This document shows positions 1 through 13,310 of a stretch of DNA of 64,000 nt, one piece after another. Each line of letters begins with the position of its first letter. Within the stretch, counting starts at the first letter, position 1. The DNA comes from Argopecten irradians. Lineage: Eukaryota; Mollusca; Bivalvia; Pectinida; Pectinidae. The notes below the pieces were generated by a model that was not told where the DNA came from, did no database searches, and worked only from the letters and a program-made list of their open reading frames with translations. The position numbers and the translations under genes are program-made. The DNA is taken from positions 13,697,765 through 13,761,764 of the forward strand of contig NC_091137.1 in assembly GCF_041381155.1 (NCBI RefSeq), given 5' to 3'.

Positions 1-3000
1 ACTACCACACCAGGCTATTTACCGACTTCCACCAGTGGTAGGTATTGTTCGATAACTCACACCTTACACTACCACACCAGGCTATTTACCGACTTCCACC
101 AGTGGTAGGTATTGTTCGATAACTCACACCTTACACTACCACACCAGGCTATTTACCGACTTCCACCAGTGGTAGGTATTGTTCGATAACTCACACCTTA
201 CAATACCACACCAGGCTATTTACCGACTTCCACCAGTGGTAGGTATTGTTCGATAACTCACACCTTACACTACCACACCAGGCTATTTACCGACTTCCAC
301 CAGTGGTAGGTATTGTTCGATAACTCACACCTTACACTACCACACCAGGCTATTTACCGACTTCCACCAGTGGTAGGTATTGTTCGATAACTCACACCTT
401 ACACTACCACACCAGGCTATTTACCGACTTCCACCAGTGGTAGGTATTGTTCGATAACTCACACCTTACACTACCACACCAGGCTATTTACCGACTTCCA
501 CCAGTGGTAGGTATTGTTCGATAACTCACACCCTTACACTACCACACCAGGCTATTTACCGACTTCCACCAGTGGTAGGTATTGTTCGATAACTCACACC
601 TTACACTACCACACCAGGCTATTTACCGACTTCCACCAGTGGTAGGTATTGTTCGATAACTCACACCTTACACTACCACACCAGGCTATTTACCGACTTC
701 CACCAGTGGTAGGTATTGTTCGATAACTCACACCTTAGACTACCACACCAGGCTATTTACCGACTTCCACCAGTGGTAGGTATTGTTCGATAACTCACAC
801 CTTACACTACCACACCAGGCTATTTACCGACTTCCACCAGTGGTAGGTATTGTTCGATAACTCACACCTTACACTACCACACCAGGCTATTTACTGACTT
901 CCACCAGTGGTAGGTATTGTTCGATAACTCACACCTTACAATACAACACCAGGCTATTTACTGACTTCCACCAGTGGTAGGTATTGTTCGATAACTCACA
1001 CCTTACAATACCACACCAGGCTATTTACTGACTTCCACCAGTGGTAGGTATTGTTCGATAACTCACACCTTACACTACCACACCAGGCTATTTACCGACT
1101 TCCACCAGTGGTAGGTATTGTTCGATAACTCACACCTTACACTACCACACCAGGCTATTTACCGACTTCCACCAGTGGTAGGTATTGTTCGATAACTCAC
1201 ACCTTACACTACCACACCAGGCTATTTACTGACTTCCACCAGTGGTAGGTATTGTTCGATAACTCACACCTTACACTACCACACCAGGCTATTTACTGAC
1301 TTCCACCAGTGGTAGGTATTGTTCGATAACTCACACCTTACACTACCACACCAGGCTATTTACCGACTTCCACCAGTGGTAGGTATTGTTCGATAACTCA
1401 CACCTTACAATACAACACCAGGCTATTTACTGACTTCCACCAGTGGTAGGTATTGTTCGATAACTCACACCTTACACTACCACACCAGGCTATTTACCGA
1501 CTTCCACCAGTGGTAGGTATTGTTCGATAACTCACACCTTACACTACCACACCAGGCTATTTACCGACTTCCACCAGTGGTAGGTATTGTTCGATAACTC
1601 ACACCTTACACTACCACACCAGGCTATTTACCGACTTCCACCAGTGGTAGGTATTGTTCGATAACTCACACCTTACACTACCACACCAGGCTATTTACCG
1701 ACTTCCACCAGTGGTAGGTATTGTTCGATAACTCACACCTTACACTACCACACCAGGCTATATTTACCGACTTCCACCAGTGGTAGGTATTGTTCGATAA
1801 CTCACACCTTACAATACCACACCAGGCTATTTACCGACTTCCACCAGTGGTAGGTATTGTTCGATAACTCACACACCTTACACTACCACACCAGGCTATT
1901 TACCGACTTCCACCAGTGGTAGGTATTGTTCGATAACTCACACCTTACACTACCACACCAGGCTATTTACCGACTTCCACCAGTGGTAGGTATTGTTCGA
2001 TAACTCACACCTTACACTACCACACCAGGCTATTTACTGACTTCCACCAGTGGTAGGTATTGTTCGATAACTCACACCTTACACTACCACACCAGGCTAT
2101 TTACCGACTTCCACCAGTGGTAGGTATTGTTCGATAACTCACACCTTACACTACCACACCAGGCTATTTACCGACTTCCACCAGTGGTAGGTATTGTTCG
2201 ATAACTCACACCTTACACTACCACACCAGGCTATTTACTGACTTCCACCAGTGGTAGGTATTGTTCGATAACTCACACCTTACACTACCACACCAGGCTA
2301 TTTACCGACTTCCACCAGTGGTAGGTATTGTTCGATAACTCACACCTTACACTACCACACCAGGCTATTTACCGACTTCCACCAGTGGTAGGTATTGTTC
2401 GATAACTCACACCTTACACTACCACACCAGGTTATTTACCGACTTCCACCAGTGGTAGGTATTGTTCGATAAGTCACACCTTACACTACCACACCAGGCT
2501 ATTTACTGACTTCCACCAGTGGTAGGTATTGTTCGATAACTCACACCTTACACTACCACACCAGGCTATTTACCGACTTCCACCAGTGGTAGGTATTGTT
2601 CGATAACTCACACCTTACACTACCACACCAGGCTATTTACTGACTTCCACCAGTGGTAGGTATTGTTCGATAACTCACACCTTACACTACCACACCAGGC
2701 TATTTACCGACTTCCACCAGTGGTAGGTATTGTTCGATAACTCACACCTTACAATACCACACCAGGCTATTTACTGACTTCCACCAGTGGTAGGTATTGT
2801 TCGATAACTCACACCTTACAATACCACACCAGGCTATTTACCGACTTCCACCAGTGGTAGGTATTGTTCGATAACTCACACCTTACAATACCACACCAGG
2901 CTATTTACTGACTTCCACCAGTGGTAGGTATTGTTCGATAACTCACACCTTACACTACCACACCAGGCTATTTACCGACTTCCACCAGTGGTAGGTATTG

Positions 3001-6000
3001 TTCGATAACTCACACCTTACAATACCACACCAGGCTATTTACCGACTTCCACCAGTGGTAGGTATTGTTCGATAACTCACACCTTACACTACCACACCAG
3101 GCTATTTACCGACTTCCACCAGTGGTAGGTATTGTTCGATAACTCACACCTTACACTACCACACCAGACTATTTACCGACTTCCACCAGTGGTAGGTATT
3201 GTTCGATAACTCACACCTTACACTACAACACCAGGCTATTTACCGACTTCCACCAGTGGTAGGTATTGTTCGATAAGTCACACCTTACACTACCACACCA
3301 GACTATTTACCGACTTCCACCAGTGGTAGGTATTGTTCGATAACTCACACCTTACACTACCACACCAGGCTATTTACCGACTTCCACCAGTGGTAGGTAT
3401 TGTTCGATAACTCACACCTTACAATACAACACCAGGCTATTTACTGACTTCCACCAGTGGTAGGTATTGTTCGATAACTCACACCTTACACTACCACACC
3501 AGGCTATTTACCGACTTCCACCAGTGGTAGGTATTGTTCGATAACTCACACCTTACAATACCACACCAGGCTATTTACCGACTTCCACCAGTGGTAGGTA
3601 TTGTTCGATAACTCACACCTTACAATACCACACCAGGCTATTTACTGACTTCCACCAGTGGTAGGTATTGTTCGATAACTCACACCTTACAATACCACAC
3701 CAGGCTATTTACCGACTTCCACCAGTGGTAGGTATTGTTCGATAACTCACACCTTACACTACCACACCAGGCTATTTACCGACTTCCACCAGTGGTAGGT
3801 ATTGTTCGATAACTCACACCTTACACTACCACACCAGGCTATTTACCGACTTCCACCAGTGGTAGGTATTTTTCGATAACTAACCCCTTACACTACCACA
3901 CCAGGCTATTTACTGACTTCCACCAGTGGTAGGTATTGTTCGATAACTCACACCTTACACTACCACACCAGGCTATTTACCGACTTCCACCAGTGGTAGG
4001 TATTGTTCGATAACTCACACCTTACAACTACCACACCAGGCTATTTACTGACTTCCACCAGTGGTAGGTATTGTTCGATAACTCACACCTTACACTACCA
4101 CACCAGGCTATTTACCGACTTCCACCAGTGGTAGGTATTGTTCGATAACTCACACCTTACACTACCACACCAGGCTATTTACCGACTTCCACCAGTGGTA
4201 GGTATTGTTCGATAACTCACACCTTACACTACCACACCAGGCTATTTACCGACTTCCACCAGTGGTAGGTATTGTTCGATAACTCACACCTTACACTACC
4301 ACACCAGGCTATTTACCGACTTCCACCAGTGGTAGGTATTGTTCGATAACTCACACCTTACACTACCACACCAGGCTATTTACTGACTTCCACCAGTGGT
4401 AGGTATTGTTCGATAACTCACACCTTACACTACCACACCAGGCTATTTACCGACTTCCACCAGTGGTAGGTATTGTTCGATAACTCACACCTTACACTAC
4501 CACACCAGGCTATTTACTGACTTTCCACCAGTGGTAGGTATTGTTCGATAACTCACACCTTACACTACCACACCAGGCTATTTACCGACTTCCACCAGTG
4601 GTAGGTATTGTTCGATAACTCACACCTTACAATACAACACCAGGCTATTTACTGACTTCCACCAGTGGTAGGTATTGTTCGATAACTCACACCTTACACT
4701 ACCACACCAGGCTATTTACCGACTTCCACCAGTGGTAGGTATTGTTCGATAACTCACACCTTACACTACCACACCAGGCTATTTACCGACTTCCACCAGT
4801 GGTAGGTATTGTTCGATAACTCACACCTTACACTACCACACCAGGCTATTTACCGACTTCCACCAGTGGTAGGTATTGTTCGATAACTCACACCTTACAC
4901 TACCACACCAGGCTATTTACTGACTTCCACCAGTGGTAGGTATATTTCGATAACTCATACCTTACACTACCACACCAGGCTATTTACCGACTTCCACCAG
5001 TGGTAGGTATTGTTCGATAACTCACACCTTACAATACAACACCAGGCTATTTACTGACTTCCACCGGTGGTAGGTTTTGTTCGATAACTCACACCTTACA
5101 CTACCACACCAGGCTATTTACTGACTTCCACCAGTGGTAGGTATTGTTCGATAACTCACACCTTACAATACAACACCAGGCTATTTACCGACTTCCACCA
5201 GTGGTAGGTATTGTTCGATAACTCACACCTTACACTACCACACCAGGTTATTTACCGACTTCCACCAGTGGTAGGTATTGTTCGATAACTCACACCTTAC
5301 ACTACCACACCAGGCTATTTACTGACTTCCACCAGTGGTAGGTATTGTTCGATAACTCACACCTTACACTACCACACCAGGCTATTTACCGACTTCCACC
5401 AGTGGTAGGTATTGTTCGATAACTCACACCTTACACTACCACACCAGGCTATTTACTGACTTCCACCAGTGGTAGGTATTGTTCGATAACTCACACCTTA
5501 CACTACCACACCAGGCTATTTACTGACTTCCACCAGTGGTAGGTATTGTTCGATAACTCACACCTTACACTACCACACCAGGCTATTTACCGACTTCCAC
5601 CAGTGGTAGGTATTGTTCGATAACTCACACCTTACAATACCACACCAGGCTATTTACTGACTTCCACCAAGTGGTAGGTATTGTTCGATAACTCACACCT
5701 TACACACTACCACACCAGGCTATTTACCGACTTCCACCAGTGGTAGGTATTGTTCGATAACTCACACCTTACACTACCACACCAGGCTATTTACTGACTT
5801 CCACCAGTGGTAGGTATTGTTCGATAACTCACACCTTACAATACCACACCAGGCTATTTACCGACTTCCACCAGTGGTAGGTATTGTTCGATAACTCACA
5901 CCTTACACTACCACACCAGGCTATTTACCGACTTCCACCAGTGGTAGGTATTGTTCGATAACTCACACCTTACACAATACAACACCAGGCTATTTACCGA

Positions 6001-9000
6001 CTTCCACCAGTGGTAGGTATTGTTCGATAACTCACACCTTACACTACCACACCAGGCTATTTACCGACTTCCACCAGTGGTAGGTATTGTTCGATAACTC
6101 ACTAACCTTACACTACCACACCAGGCTATTTACCGACTTCCACCAGTGGTAGGTATTGTTCGATAACTCACACCTTACACTACCACACCAGGCTATTTAC
6201 TGACTTCCACCAGTGGTAGGTATTGTTCGATAACTCACACCTTACACTATACACACCAGGCTATTTACCGACTTCCACCAGTGGTAGGTATTGTTCGATA
6301 ACTCACACCTTACACTACCCACACCAGGCTATTTTACACACTGACTTCCACCAGTGGTAGGTATTGTTCGATAACTCACACCTTACACTACCACACCAGG
6401 CTATTTACGACTTCCACCAGTGGTAGGTATTGTTCGATAACTCACACCTTACAATACCACACCAGGCTATTTACTGACTTCCACCAGTGGTAGGTATTGT
6501 TCGATAACTCACACCTTACACTACCACACCAGGCTATTTACCGACTTCCACCAGTGGTAGGTATTGTTCGATAACTCACACCTTTACTACTACCACACCA
6601 GACTATTTACCGACTTCCACCAGTGGTAGGTATTGTTCGATAACTAACACCTTACACTACCACACCAGGCTATTTACTGACTTCCACCAGTGGTAGGTAT
6701 TGTTCGATAACTCACACCTTACACTACCACACCAGACTATTTACCGACTTCCACCAGTGGTAGGTATTGTTCGATAACTCACACCTTACACTACCACACC
6801 AGGCTATTTACTGACTTCCACCAGTGGTAGGTATTGTTCGATAACTCACACCTTACAATACAACACCAGGCTATTTACCGACTTCCACCAGTGGTAGGTA
6901 TTGTTCGATTACTCATACCTTACACTACCACACCAGGCTATTTACTGACTTCCACCAGTGGTAGGTATTGTTCGATAACTCACACCTTACACTACCACAC
7001 CAGGCTATTTACCGACTTCCACCAGTGGTAGGTATTATTCGATAACTCACACCTTACACTACCACACCAGGCTATTTACTGACTTCCACCAGTGGTAGGT
7101 ATTGTTCGATAACTCACACCTTACAATACCACACCAGGCTATTTACTGACTTCCACCAGTGGTAGGTATTGTTCGATAACTCACACCTTACACTACCACA
7201 CAGGCTATTTTACCGACTTCCACCAGTGGTAGGTATTGTTCGATAACTCACACCTTACACTACCACACCAGGCTATTTACCGACTTCCACCAGTGGTAGG
7301 TATTGTTCGATAACTCACACCTTACACTACCACACCAGGCTATTTACTGACTTCCACCAGTGGTAGGTATTGTTCGATAACTCACACCTTACACTACCAC
7401 ACCAGGCTATTTACCGACTTCCACCAGTGGTAGGTATTGTTCGATAACTCACACCTTACACTACCACACCAGGCTATTTACTGACTTCCACCAGTGGTAG
7501 GTATTATTCGATAACTGACACCTTACAATACCACACCAGGCTATTTACCGACTTCCACCAGTGGTAGGTATTGTTCGATAACTCACACCTTACACTACCA
7601 CACCAGGCTATTTACCGACTTCCACCAGTGGTAGGTATTGTTCGATAACTCACACCTTACACTACCACACCAGGCTATTTACTGACTTCCACCAGTGGTA
7701 GGTATTGTTCGATAACTCACACCTTACACTACCACACCAGGCTATTTACTGACTTCCACCAGTGGTAGGTATTGTTCGATAACTCACACCTTACACTACC
7801 ACACCAGGCTATTTACTGACTTCCACCAGTGGTAGGTATTGTTCGATAACTCACACCTTACACTACCACACCAGGCTATTTACCGACTTCCACCAGTGGT
7901 AGGTATTGTTCGATAACTCACACCTTACAATACCACACCAGGCTATTTACCGACTTCCACCAGTGGTAGGTATTGTTCGATAACTCACACCTTACACTAC
8001 CACACCAGGCTATTTACGACTTCCACCAGTGGTAGGTATTGTTCGATAACTCACACCTTACACTACCACACCAGGCTATTTACCGACTTCCACCAGTGGT
8101 AGGTATTGTTCGATAACTCACACCTTACAATACCACACCAGGCTATTTACCGACTTCCACCAGTGGTAGGTATTGTTCGATAACTCACACCTTACACTAC
8201 CACACCAGGCTATTTACCGACTTCCACCAGTGGTAGGTATTGTTCGATAACTCACACCTTACACTACCACACCAGGCTATTTACGACTTCCACCAGTGGT
8301 AGGTATTGTTCGATAACTCACACCTTACACTACCACACCAGGCTATTTACTGACTTCCACCAGTGGTAGGTATTGTTCGATAACTCACACCTTACAATAC
8401 AACACCAGGCTATTTACCGACTTCCACCAGTGGTAGGTATTGTTCGATAACTCACACCTTAATACTACCACACCAGGCTATTTACTGACTTCCACCAGTG
8501 GTAGGTATTGTTCGATAACTCACACCTTACACTACCACACCAGGCTATTTACTGACTTCCACCAGTGGTAGGTATTGTTCGATAACTCACACCTTACACT
8601 ACCACACCAGGCTATTTACTGACTTCCACCAGTGGTAGGTATTGTTCGATAACTCACACCTTACATACAACACCAGGCTATTTACCGACTTCCACCAGTG
8701 GTAGGTATTGTTCGATAACTCACACCTTACACTACCACACCAGGTTATTTACCGACTTCCACCAGTGGTAGGTATTGTTCGATAACTCACACCTTACACT
8801 ACCACACCAGGCTATTTACCGACTTCCACCAGTGGTAGGTATTGTTCGATAACTCACACCTTACACTACCACACCAGGCTATTTACTGACTTCCACCAGT
8901 GGTAGGTATTGTTCGATTACTCACACCTTACACTACCAAACCAGGCTATTTACCGACTTCCACCAGTGGTAGGTATTGTTCGATAACTCACACCTTACAC

Positions 9001-9785
9001 TACCACACCAGACTATTTACCGACTTCCACCAGTGGTAGGTATTGTTCGATAACTCACACCTTACACTACCACACCAGGTTATTTACCGACTTCCACCAG
9101 TGGTAGGTATTGTTCGATAACTCACACCTTACACTACCACACCAGGCTATTTACCGACTTCCACCAGTGGTAGGTATTGTTCGATAACTCACACCTTACA
9201 CTACCACACCAGGCTATTTACCGACTTCCACCAGTGGTAGGTATTGTTCGATAACTCACACCTTACACTACCACACCAGGCTATTTACCGACTTCCACCA
9301 GTGGTAGGGTATTGTTCGATAACTCACACCTTACACTACCACACCAGACTATTTACCGACTTCCAACAGTGGTAGGTATTGTTCGATAACTCACACCTTA
9401 CACTACCACACCAAGCTATTTACCGACTGTCCACCAGATGGGTAGGTATTGTTCGATAACTCATTTGCCACATTATGCACACTTACCAACACAGGCTTAT
9501 TTATCGACTTCCACTCCAGTGGTAGGTATTGTTCGATAACTCACACCTTAACACTACAACACCGGTTATTTACCGACTTCCACCAGTGGTAGGGTATTGG
9601 TTCGATAATCTATCACCTTACAATACCACACCATAGGGCTACCCGATAACTATAGACTTGCCAGCCAGTGGTAGTATTGATAACAGTAACCTCATATTGA
9701 CCTAAAACATCCCAGGCTATTTACTGACTTCCACCAAGAGAACCGTATGAAAAGTCGATAAATACCTTACAATACAACACCAGGC
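1..9785. repeat. 67-bp satellite array (about 145 copies)
   Basis: Head-to-tail 67-bp monomers fill the window from its first base. Each monomer runs from CTACCACACCAGG through CCACCAGTGGTAGG to TTCGATAACTCACACC. Copies are nearly identical. Recurrent variants are TTACCGAC versus TTACTGAC, CTACC versus ATACC, and ACACC versus AACACC. Scattered 1-4 bp indels occur (for example near 1758, 6330 and 7200). From about 9420 the units decay, and the last recognisable piece ends at about 9785, followed by an A-run. Because 67 is not a multiple of three, no long reading frame persists. The array probably lies in the last intron of the gene ending at 10150, but no exon is visible to the left, so this is inferred. 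Confidence 0.97.
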
Positions 9786-10016
9786 CCATTTTAAAAAAAA
9801 AAAATTCCCAGTCTGCGCAAGGTTTGCCTTCCATGAACCACCTTACGACCTAACCAACACCTTTATAACTGTGATATTTCCACCCAAATGATAGTATCAG
9901 TTGTTGGTTATAATTCGAGAAAATGGGCATCACATCCTTTCTCTTGCACTCACCAAATGTAATTACCGAAATTCTGTTTTGTATATATAATACTAATCAT
10001 TTTGATTATCTTCCAG

Positions 10017-10150
10017 GTTCACCGAAGAGTCTGCTGCTGCAGATGTTAAACAATATAGTCCAACATGCACGAATGGTAGAACAATATGCCCACAGTTTGG
10101 AAAACGAGGCAAACAATGCAAGGAACTTAGTCGCTCATAGCTTAGGATAA
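10017..10150 (+). CDS. Terminal exon of a CUB-family secreted protein gene (paralogue of the 13311-21935 gene)
   Basis: An acceptor (ATTATCTTCCAG) opens an exon that enters in phase 1 and reads GSPKSLLLQMLNNIVQHA..., ending ...NLVAHSLG and TAA at 10148-10150. It aligns without gaps along most of its length to the last exon of the next gene (SPSLLLQLLTNIANQANTLE ... NLVAQTIG), with the same entry phase, so it is the tail of a tandem paralogue. The segment is Leu/Asn/Ala/Glu-rich with heptad-like spacing and probably forms an amphipathic helix. Poly(A) signals AATAAA lie at 10157 and 10326. No other exon of this gene is visible: upstream is 230 bp of unique sequence and then the satellite. It could be a live 3' exon after a giant intron, or an orphan exon. 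The frame stays open back to an ATG at 9923, but the splice site and paralogy make that start unlikely. Confidence 0.72.
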
Positions 10151-10325
10151 TGAAATAATAAATCAAATCTCTCTAAAACGTCATCACTTATATATCTACA
10201 TGTGTCTACGGTTCACGTAATACTGGTCAGCTGACCTTGGGTCATATAATTAATACGTCACATCATATTGTTATAAAACAGCGGATGCTGTAATCGTGAT
10301 TATTTACTCACAAGCCAATCCCCGA

Positions 10326-10331
10326 AATAAA
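10326..10331 (+). terminator. Poly(A) signal AATAAA for the upstream CUB paralogue
   Basis: AATAAA lies 176 bp after the stop at 10150. A second AATAAA at 10157-10162 sits only 7 bp after the stop and is less likely to be the main one. Confidence 0.4.
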
Positions 10332-13218
10332 ATCTGTAACATTTTGTAAAGTGCCCTGCTATTTCACTTACTGTAGTTACTTTATATTCCCCATGTGTAA
10401 ATGAATCAGGAAATAATTTTAAAAATGTCAATCAACTCTCTGACATGGAAATTCTGTTACATTAAATGAATCGAAACGACAAATCTGAATACTGGCAAAT
10501 AATGACTGTCAAAATTGTGTCAAGTCATCAAAAATCGTATCATCTTATGATTAAGGTATTTTTGAAGTTTTTGTATCAATGTTCATTAAATCAAATTACC
10601 ATAATTTGTGTTGCATTATCTGTTCTGCTAGATTGCAGCATCTGTTGTTACAATTATGTCCCTATTGTATATTCGTTGCTTGATCAATATTTCAAAACAT
10701 AAAATATATTTATGGTGTTTATGACTACGATTGACATTATCGCATTGTATTCAATAATATTTGTATAGCCCGTATAATGTATGATTTGTGGAAATCGTTA
10801 GATAAATAATCATTCTGATATACATTGTATAATGTTTCGTCATTGCAATTAAGTAATGACGACTTTCAATATCTCGTATGCAAGTATAAAAAACTAGCCG
10901 AGCCAGCCTTACAAATAGTTGTTTATATATACTAACACATATTCTGTTGTTGGAAAGTAAACATGTTTTTACCTCACCTGTACCCTGATAACTCACTAGA
11001 TTCTAGTCTTAAACAGAAGTAAAAATGATTTTGCAATATTTTAACGGGATGAATCATAAGATAAATCCTGGGTACCCGATAAGGCTGTACACGCGTACCA
11101 GGGTAGTGAAGTAGATAGCCTAGATATGGTCGGAAAAACCTAACATGATGACATGAATAAAGAAAATGATTGAGAGTATGGTATTTTTTTCTTCTTTCCA
11201 ACATTAAAATATTAAAATATTCAATGTTGGATCGGACAGCAGGCAAAGCCTATATATGCCCTCTCCACATGATTATATGCATGTAATGTATATACAATTT
11301 AGAAACATATTTTATAGCATATCTTTAAAAGCATATTTGCACTAGACTGGATCTATAAAATAATATTTAATTATTTTTAGATTTAACACAAATCGTACAT
11401 ATTTCTGAAAACGCTTATACATTGTAAGTATTTATTTACACATATAATAGAAGAATTTACAAATAGAGATGAAAAACATGCATATCTTCCTGTTGTTTTA
11501 CACTTAAATTACTTACGTATAATTAATAACGGCATTAATTGATTAATATTAACTTACTCAAAAGCTTTTGATTTTAATTTAACTGTTTTTTTTATTATGA
11601 TTATAACTTCTAACTTAATCCCTCAATGTCATTCTCACTCCGGACATCCATTGTACAATTGTAACCGGGCAGCATTAAAATGTCCATAGTGTTTTACCAC
11701 TAAGTGCCTACCTAGTCAAAAATAAGTAAACAATTATAAACGAAATAATCAGAAACCATGATTGATTTACAGAAGTGTGTCTCCAATAAAAGAACACATT
11801 ATTTTTCATCTCAACGCGAATATCAAACTTGCATTGTCAGATTTATGTATTGTCTTAAATCAATTGATTTAGAAGGGGTAATTCTATCTGTTATAAAAGA
11901 TGTTGGTATGACATGCAGACATATCAAATGCAACGACAATCATAACTTAAAATAGCAGTATGATTCAAAATTAAGGTACATGGCTACCTACACTGACCTA
12001 AAGTCTTTGTTAGAATTTTAATACAATTCTAGAAAATATAAACACCTCAAAATGAAGTTTACGTCATACACCATCATTCTTGTCAAGCGGGCTTTTCCTA
12101 CCAATCTCAGATCCAATATAAAAAGTGTCTAATATTAATAATGTTCATGTAAATCATAAATGAAAAAAACAACCAAAAACATATGTAACAGAACAGATGG
12201 AGATGAGTGTACCAATAATAGGCGTGAACATTTTGATTTATTTTGCGAATACATACAGACACTAAGACATCATCATGTGTACTAACACATCATCGTGTGT
12301 TTTTGCGACAATTATTCTATAGATTCTTAGCGCAAAAACCCCCACACAGCGCGCCCTTGGAATGACAACTTATAGAAAATGCGTATAAGAAAATATGTGA
12401 AAACATTTTTACGTGTAATGGTGGATGGGTGCACACCGATCGTTAAATAAAACAAAGTGTGACATACCACAATGGAAGCTTCATTGTATAACAATCTATA
12501 GATAAGGATAATCATATCAAGGATATGCACACAGACCTAGATGCTGGTGACAGATCTCGGACCAACGTCTCAGGAATTGCATTTCATTCGATAAAATGTT
12601 ACAACATGACAGTTTACAAATTGTTTTAAAAAGTTTTAGAAAAGGACTGCCCTCACGCCCTTCTAATAACCCACAGCATGAAATCATAGAAAGATAGTTC
12701 AACGTTTGAAGCAAATGTTTAAATATATATTTCCATTGTATGAAAACAACATCGATATATGCGTTGGGATAGGTCCCATGTACATTCCGTAATCATTGCG
12801 AGATGAGTACATAATGTATTGTCTTTAAATAAAGCTTCCGTTTATGCATCTTTCACATCATACGATTAGGGAGGACACGTGAATAAATCGAGGAAGATTA
12901 TGGAACCTAAATTGTCTCAGTAAAATCTTACAAAACTATAAAAAATCGTAATATCATCACTAGTACCAAACAAAAAAGATTGCGATAACCATGGGACTTT
13001 TTGAAGTAAAATCACGATATAGAAGTGTTTGCCAAAGTAGAGTTATACCGAGTTACACTGCACCGTCGTTGTTATCGGTAGTGTTATATCTTTGTAAATA
13101 AGTTATTACACACACATGAACCACACTACGAACTGTACATATATCTAGATTACGGGATCCAGGATACCGTAGGTATCTCTCACATTTTTGTATTGCGGGG
13201 GTCCTCTTGTGTCAGAGC
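10332..13218. other. Intergenic AT-rich spacer between the two CUB paralogues
   Basis: Only short unsupported open frames are present, with no splice-flanked coding segment and no long repeat. A small local duplication (CACATCATCATGTGTACTAA-like) occurs near 12265-12300. I see nothing else I can support. Confidence 0.6.
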
Positions 13219-13257
13219 TTATAGGGTACGTTTGGGACAAGAGCGCAATCTTCAGTC
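13219..13257 (+). promoter_or_regulatory. Possible core promoter of the two-CUB gene
   Basis: A weak TATA-like TTATAG at 13219 lies about 32 bp before an initiator-like TCAGTC at 13252-13257, which is 54 bp ahead of the ATG at 13311. The spacing fits a TATA/Inr pair, but both motifs are short and the call is inferential. Confidence 0.22.
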
Positions 13258-13310
13258 GGGGAGACGCACATTGTTATTGCTGTGAGGTTAAGTAATCTTT
13301 GTTCGTCAGA

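Noticed and set aside
6834..7031. 65-codon ORF inside the satellite.
   Set aside because: A chance open frame across three monomers; 67 is not a multiple of three and no other copies sustain it.
1..9785. CRISPR-like appearance of regularly spaced repeats.
   Set aside because: The whole 67-bp period is conserved, with no variable spacers, and the context is eukaryotic. The same holds for the 69-bp and 50-bp arrays.
9923..10150. Independent 75-aa gene starting at ATG 9923.
   Set aside because: The first part reads through an intron-like stretch ending in a strong acceptor at 10016, and only the part after it matches the paralogous exon.
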